Shown here piece after piece: positions 60,034 through 64,000 of a stretch of 64,000 bases of DNA. The stretch covers positions 1-64,000 of the forward strand of contig JAKOGI010002816.1 of assembly GCA_029747015.1 (NCBI GenBank), read 5' to 3'. The DNA comes from Carnegiea gigantea (taxonomy: Eukaryota > Streptophyta > Magnoliopsida > Caryophyllales > Cactaceae). Below the pieces are notes generated by a model that saw nothing but the letters and a program-made list of their open reading frames with translations, was not told the origin of the DNA and did no database searches. Both the position numbers and the translations under genes were made by a program. Every line of letters begins with the position of its first letter. The stretch's first letter is position 1.

Positions 60034-60790
60034 TACTATCAGTATAGGAGGCCTCCCACAATTTGCTTGCTAGAAGTAAAGGTTAACCTTCACACACAGC
60101 ACTGTCTCGGAAAGGACAGCCTGCTTCTATAGTCGCACAAGTGCAACCCAACAATTGGAGCTTATTGTAATACTTTCCCCGATAGTTTCTTACAATGGCC
60201 ACACTCCCCCATTCCCCCTTACAAATGACGGTCAGTATACAATGTATACTCCACAGTTGAGGGCATATTTATAATATACAAGTATCCCAATTACTCCACC
60301 CAACCACCTCATACAAACTCTATCACTGCATTCCAGTTGAACAAGCACGAACTTCATTAAATTGGTGTACTACCTTGGTTACCATACCACCTTAAACTTA
60401 TTATATAAATGAGGGTTACCTCTTCACTATCTTCAGTGTACCTCGGTATTATGCTTCACATGGTTAGGTACACAGACATTGTACCTCCTATAAAATAGGC
60501 TGGTAACTCACCAAAGTCAGTGTGGTATGCGTAAATTCAGTTACAATGAGAGGTAGTAATTAACCATGGTGTGATTCCCAGTCTACCTAGGTAAATCATA
60601 GTTACAGGTGTGGTAATCTCAGTTTGGACACAGTCAACGCATATGCATACAAAGGTACCAGATTAACTATAACTTCTACATGTGACATGCCACACGAATC
60701 CGATTTATGTGTGTGAGGAGTAAGTTGGTGCTGAAGCATTTATGTTTACCAACTCACCCCTCATTTACTTGACCTTAGTGGAAGGTCCCC
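60034..60790. other. Non-coding stretch upstream of GRF-finger fragment 1
   Basis: No gene or repeat is recognised. The 3' end should carry the promoter of the following gene. Confidence 0.5.
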
Positions 60791-60796
60791 ATCAAC

Positions 60797-60804
60797 TTTT
60801 TAAA
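60797..60804 (+). promoter_or_regulatory. Candidate TATA box for GRF-finger fragment 1
   Basis: TTTAAATA, 80 bp before the chosen ATG at 60,884. Confidence 0.3.
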
Positions 60805-60883
60805 TAGCAACAATGCAGCACCTCCTATTTACTCTGTCCCATAGTTGCCATCTACTAAGCTGCACACACCTTGCGTAGGTAAC

Positions 60884-61398
60884 ATGCCAAGCCCTTCAAG
60901 AAGAAGGCCATATAGCCAGACTTCTATTGGCTCCAGGACCACTCAAAGTTATTTCAACACTGGGGAGAAGTACTACTGCTATTGTGGGACGGAAGCTGCT
61001 GTGCTTGAAATGGATGACAATTACCAGCGTTATTTTATGGCATGCCCTCGGGAGGTTACCTTCTTTATTGATACAAATCTATGCACACCACCATTGTGCA
61101 TATTCAATTTCTGCTATGCTAACCCCATATGTTTGCTATCCTATTCCCTTGTGGTCTTTTGCAAAATGAAAATGCATGCTCGTACTTGAATGTGATTGAT
61201 CTTGACTACCAAAAACAAGCTAGGGACGCCATAGATGAGTTGGTAGCGGAGGTCCATCAAGTGTGTGACATGGTTCGAGTTGAACAAAATGACCTTCATT
61301 TTATACAAGATGAAGACAGGGCTATGGACATGAAGGTTCAAATGGAACTCCGCATATGGAAAGGAAGGTTCACCAGCTCTATCCTTCTTAATGGATAA
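60884..61398 (+). pseudogene. GRF-type zinc-finger protein fragment 1 (two exons)
   Basis: Exon 1 (60,884-61,054, 57 codons, start MPSPSRRRPYS) contains YYCYCGTEAAVLEM and YQRYFMACPRE, the CxCG ... R-x-F-x-x-C pattern of a GRF zinc finger, a small nucleic-acid-binding domain found in several DNA-processing and plant proteins. It ends at GAG before GT. Exon 2 (61,165-61,398, 77 codons plus stop) restores frame in the same phase (phase 0), continues NENACSYLNVID, the normal continuation of the finger, and then a Glu/Val-rich coiled coil. The intron (110 bp) ends in AA instead of AG, so splicing is probably lost. I chose ATG 60,884 over 60,845 because of an MPSP-like start shared in form with fragment 2's region. 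The C-terminus lacks the membrane segment seen in fragment 2. Confidence 0.55.
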
Positions 61399-62240
61399 CA
61401 TGGAATATGGCGTTTTGACGCCCTTCGTTGTTGGTATAGTTCAGCTCAAGTGCACAGTGGCTGTGTCAGGGATGGTTAGCTGAGGAGCCAGTGGTTGAAG
61501 GGGTTATATTTTGGGGTATTTTTTGGGCCCGAAAATTTTGTAAATTATAATATCTTCAACGTGTTTCACTTACAATGTCTGTGTCCAGAGGCACGCCTTC
61601 AGCAGAAGGCACCGGTTGTTATTTGAATGGGTTAGTCGTAATTAGTGTGTAGCCTTTTATGTATATCGTTATTCCATCATCATCATCAAAATCTATATCG
61701 TCGACATTGTCAATCAATGTTCTCATGTCTAGTTACTATGTAGTTTAGCTCCATAGTTAAGTTGTAGACATCATCGTGTCACATTTGACTATTACATGCT
61801 TAACTAAGTGTGGCAATTTTAGGGACAGCTGTGCCAATCAGTTAACATAGGCTATAAGTCATGGTGTTGCCACTATGTGTACATTTAAAAGCAAAGAATT
61901 TTTAACTCAATAGGCACAGGTTGTATAATGTTGGACGTTTGTTAGGGGAAAAATTAATTGTTTCTATTCCTATTCCACTGAGTCACACGTGTGAAGTACT
62001 CTGCATATGGAAAACAAGTGATGTGATGAATATCCCATTCCATGGCAACAGTAACTTGAGAGGGTTACTCCATAATGGTGGGACCCCTAATTACTTCCTC
62101 ACTAGCCATTTAATTCCCCATCATGGACGTCAACAACATGGTCGACTCCCCTTCACATACCCCACACCAATAATTGGAGGACATGGTGGGAAAATGTGGC
62201 GCCAATTCCCTATAATCTATGCCCTAAAGACATTTTACCG
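61399..62240. other. Intergenic stretch between the two GRF-finger fragments
   Basis: No gene is supported. The open frame 61,921-62,277 (118 codons) has no recognisable domain and runs into the candidate promoter of fragment 2. A short CATCATCATCAT run lies at 61,677-61,688. Confidence 0.45.
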
Positions 62241-62249
62241 CCATATCAC

Positions 62250-62257
62250 TATAAATA
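62250..62257 (+). promoter_or_regulatory. Candidate TATA box for GRF-finger fragment 2
   Basis: TATAAATA, 109 bp before the ATG at 62,359; a consensus plant TATA box. Confidence 0.45.
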
Positions 62258-62358
62258 CGTCCAGTATGGGCATTTAATTAGGGACCCCCAACTCTGATCT
62301 TTAACAACCACCATAAACAACTACGTTAATTTGATGCTACAGAATTGCATCAGTTAAT

Positions 62359-62882
62359 ATGGTTAGCCAACTACAATCTGATGCTTCTTCCCTAATTAAA
62401 TGCCAAGCCCTAAAACCTTTGAGTATGTATACAAAGGCAACTAACTTTGTGCTACTTTGTGATTGTGGAGTGCCAGCTGACTATGTGGTCGACCCCGACA
62501 TCCCTGGCAAACGCCAATCAGTTTTTTGTGAGGTAAAGTTTGGCTAACTTAAACAAGCTGTTTTCTGCCTTCCATATTGTCATGTAATCCTCATTGGCCA
62601 TATTAGGGTCTTCCACAAAGGACTTGTAATCATGATGTATGGTTCAAGCGGAGCACGACAAGGAAAAATAAGACCATTGTTATTGCGAAATTGCGATGTT
62701 TAGTCAACAAGCTCAAGGCTATGTTGTTAGAGAATGGGGTGCAAATTAGGTCTTCTCACGATTCAAAAGTCAAGTTGACTCATGACCTATGCACCGCTAA
62801 ACGGTCTATAAACACTTGGATGTTCACAATTGCACTCTTGGTGGTTATGCTGTTGTCCCTGTTGGCTCGCATAGCTGCATGA
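62359..62882 (+). CDS. GRF-type zinc-finger, coiled-coil, C-tail-anchored protein (two exons)
   Basis: Exon 1 (62,359-62,532, 58 codons) has LCDCGVPADYVVDPDIPGKR then QSVFCE, a GRF-finger pattern (CxCG, PGKR, C). It ends GAG before GTAAAG, a consensus donor. Exon 2 (62,649-62,882, 77 codons plus stop) follows a TTCAAG acceptor in the same phase (phase 0; 116-bp intron). It encodes a basic helical segment (IAKLRCLVNKLKAMLLENG) and ends with a ~20-residue hydrophobic membrane segment (MFTIALLVVMLLSLLARIAA). Finger, coiled coil and C-terminal anchor is an arrangement known among small plant GRF-finger proteins. The finger's last residues are divergent, so function is uncertain. This is the only frame in the window with no visible lesion, but the gene model is inferred from splice motifs. 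Confidence 0.5.
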
Positions 62883-64000
62883 TAATGGGGGCCACCCCCA
62901 GTCGGTTTTTTGGGTGTTGTTGTTCCCATCCCCATTGCCCTGATGTATAGTGGTCGTTGTGTACATGTTTTGCATTTTATATTTTTTAGGTATATATAGG
63001 GAGGACCCAACATGTGGGTGGCGAAGATGTCATTTTTGTAATTGCAATGTGCAACAATAACGTCTTATTTGTCGTATATGTCCAACACAACTTACGTTGG
63101 CATGCCATCAGTATGTGAATGTGGTCCCTCACATAGGTTGAGGCAATGGGGTGCACCACTAGGGGAACATAGTGTTTGGTGCCATAAGGACCCACATGAA
63201 CCATATTTTACCTTCGGATGGTTCGTGTCCATCGATGTGTTTGTACATCACTCACTAATGGAACTGTGTAAGATGCATATTACTATGTTCACACAGCGTG
63301 CACTATGGTTTAGCTTACTGTGTTCATATGCATATTCTGTTATGTGTGCAGTACGTCTTCGTTTGCATCACATCCTCCAACTACGCTACATTTCAATCTA
63401 ATCTAACACTGACACGTCAACTGTATACCTAGGTACACCGTCTGTACCCTTGTGGTTAGTGGTGTATGTCAGTGCCACTCAACACGTCTCTACCTGAAGT
63501 TGCGCATTTGTCAATAGGTGTGTGCTTCATTGCAATAGCTCAACCCTTAATTATTTTTATTTATTTAATTACCTCATATTAATGATTTTCTCATATTTAT
63601 TTATCGCATTTCATCATCTTATTGGAAAAAAGAAAATAATAATTTCATTTAAGCCCTCACTTGGCAATTCGAGTTTTATTTCTTTATTTAGTTATTAACA
63701 AAAATTTTGGGAGAATTGATAGTAGGCCCTAATAAGTTTAATCTAAGTGATTTATTTTGTTTTCCGTAACATTACAAAAATCTAATTTTAAGTTACGTAA
63801 AAAAAAGTTATCGTTATAGAGCGTTTTATTTTAGAACCTAACTTATTTTCGCCCAATTGGAAGCCCAATAAGATTGTCTAGTTAACCTAGCTAACTGCCA
63901 TGATTACGTCTAACCATAGTCAGGTAAAAGTTATTTTTGAAAATAAAAACTCAGCCAAGTTTGTTAAATTAGTCAAAAAAATACAACCTAAATCCAAAGC
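62883..64000. other. 3' flank, AT-rich toward window end
   Basis: An open frame at 63,042-63,401 (119 codons) includes VCECGPSHRLRQW and SVWCHKDP, faintly like another CxCG finger, but nothing else supports it. From 63,540 the sequence becomes AT-rich with no feature. Confidence 0.4.

Overview
The window looks like repeat-rich intergenic DNA from a flowering-plant nuclear genome. It is AT-rich, with long TA, CT and TG microsatellites. Almost everything recognisable is transposable-element sequence at different stages of decay, and the retroelement primer-binding sites are those of plant LTR retrotransposons (initiator-Met type, Tat/Ogre type, Athila type). I see no intact host gene, no rRNA, no tRNA gene and no CRISPR array. 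The species cannot be resolved from the sequence alone.

Region 1-10,640: a TA microsatellite, a promoter-like stretch, a GC-rich leader that may belong to an old LTR, then a decayed minus-strand Ty3/gypsy element of the Tat/Ogre kind. The latter has gag remnants at 6,483-7,444, a primer-binding-site-like motif near 9,240 and an LTR of about 1.4 kb up to 10,639.

Region 10,802-40,713: the central structure. A non-coding, minus-strand LTR retrotransposon of LARD type (large retrotransposon derivative) has three ~4.3 kb LTRs and two ~2.7 kb internal domains in tandem (LTR-internal-LTR-internal-LTR). One perfect 5-bp target-site duplication, GTCTA, flanks the outermost ends. The middle LTR is split by a younger, complete, inverted member of the same superfamily (19,017-30,578), with two 4.36-kb LTRs about 98% identical, an initiator-Met primer-binding site, a polypurine tract and its own near-perfect target duplication. 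None of the three internal domains encodes gag or pol, so these elements must move in trans, if at all.

Region 40,714-53,650: AT-rich DNA with a 22-bp minisatellite, compound dinucleotide repeats, a broken capsid/polyprotein-like reading frame (45.8-46.5 kb), an Athila-type LTR with its primer-binding site (minus strand, 48.8-50.1 kb) and the 3' part of a CACTA (En/Spm) element.

Region 53,650-64,000: a decayed MuDR-type (MULE) transposase gene at 55.1-57.7 kb that keeps its DDE residues but has twelve in-frame stops, a hAT-like MITE with an 8-bp duplication (59.25-59.57 kb), and two downstream same-strand gene fragments with a GRF-type zinc finger. The two share one architecture: an exon of 57-58 codons, a phase-0 intron of 110-116 bp and a second exon of exactly 78 codons.
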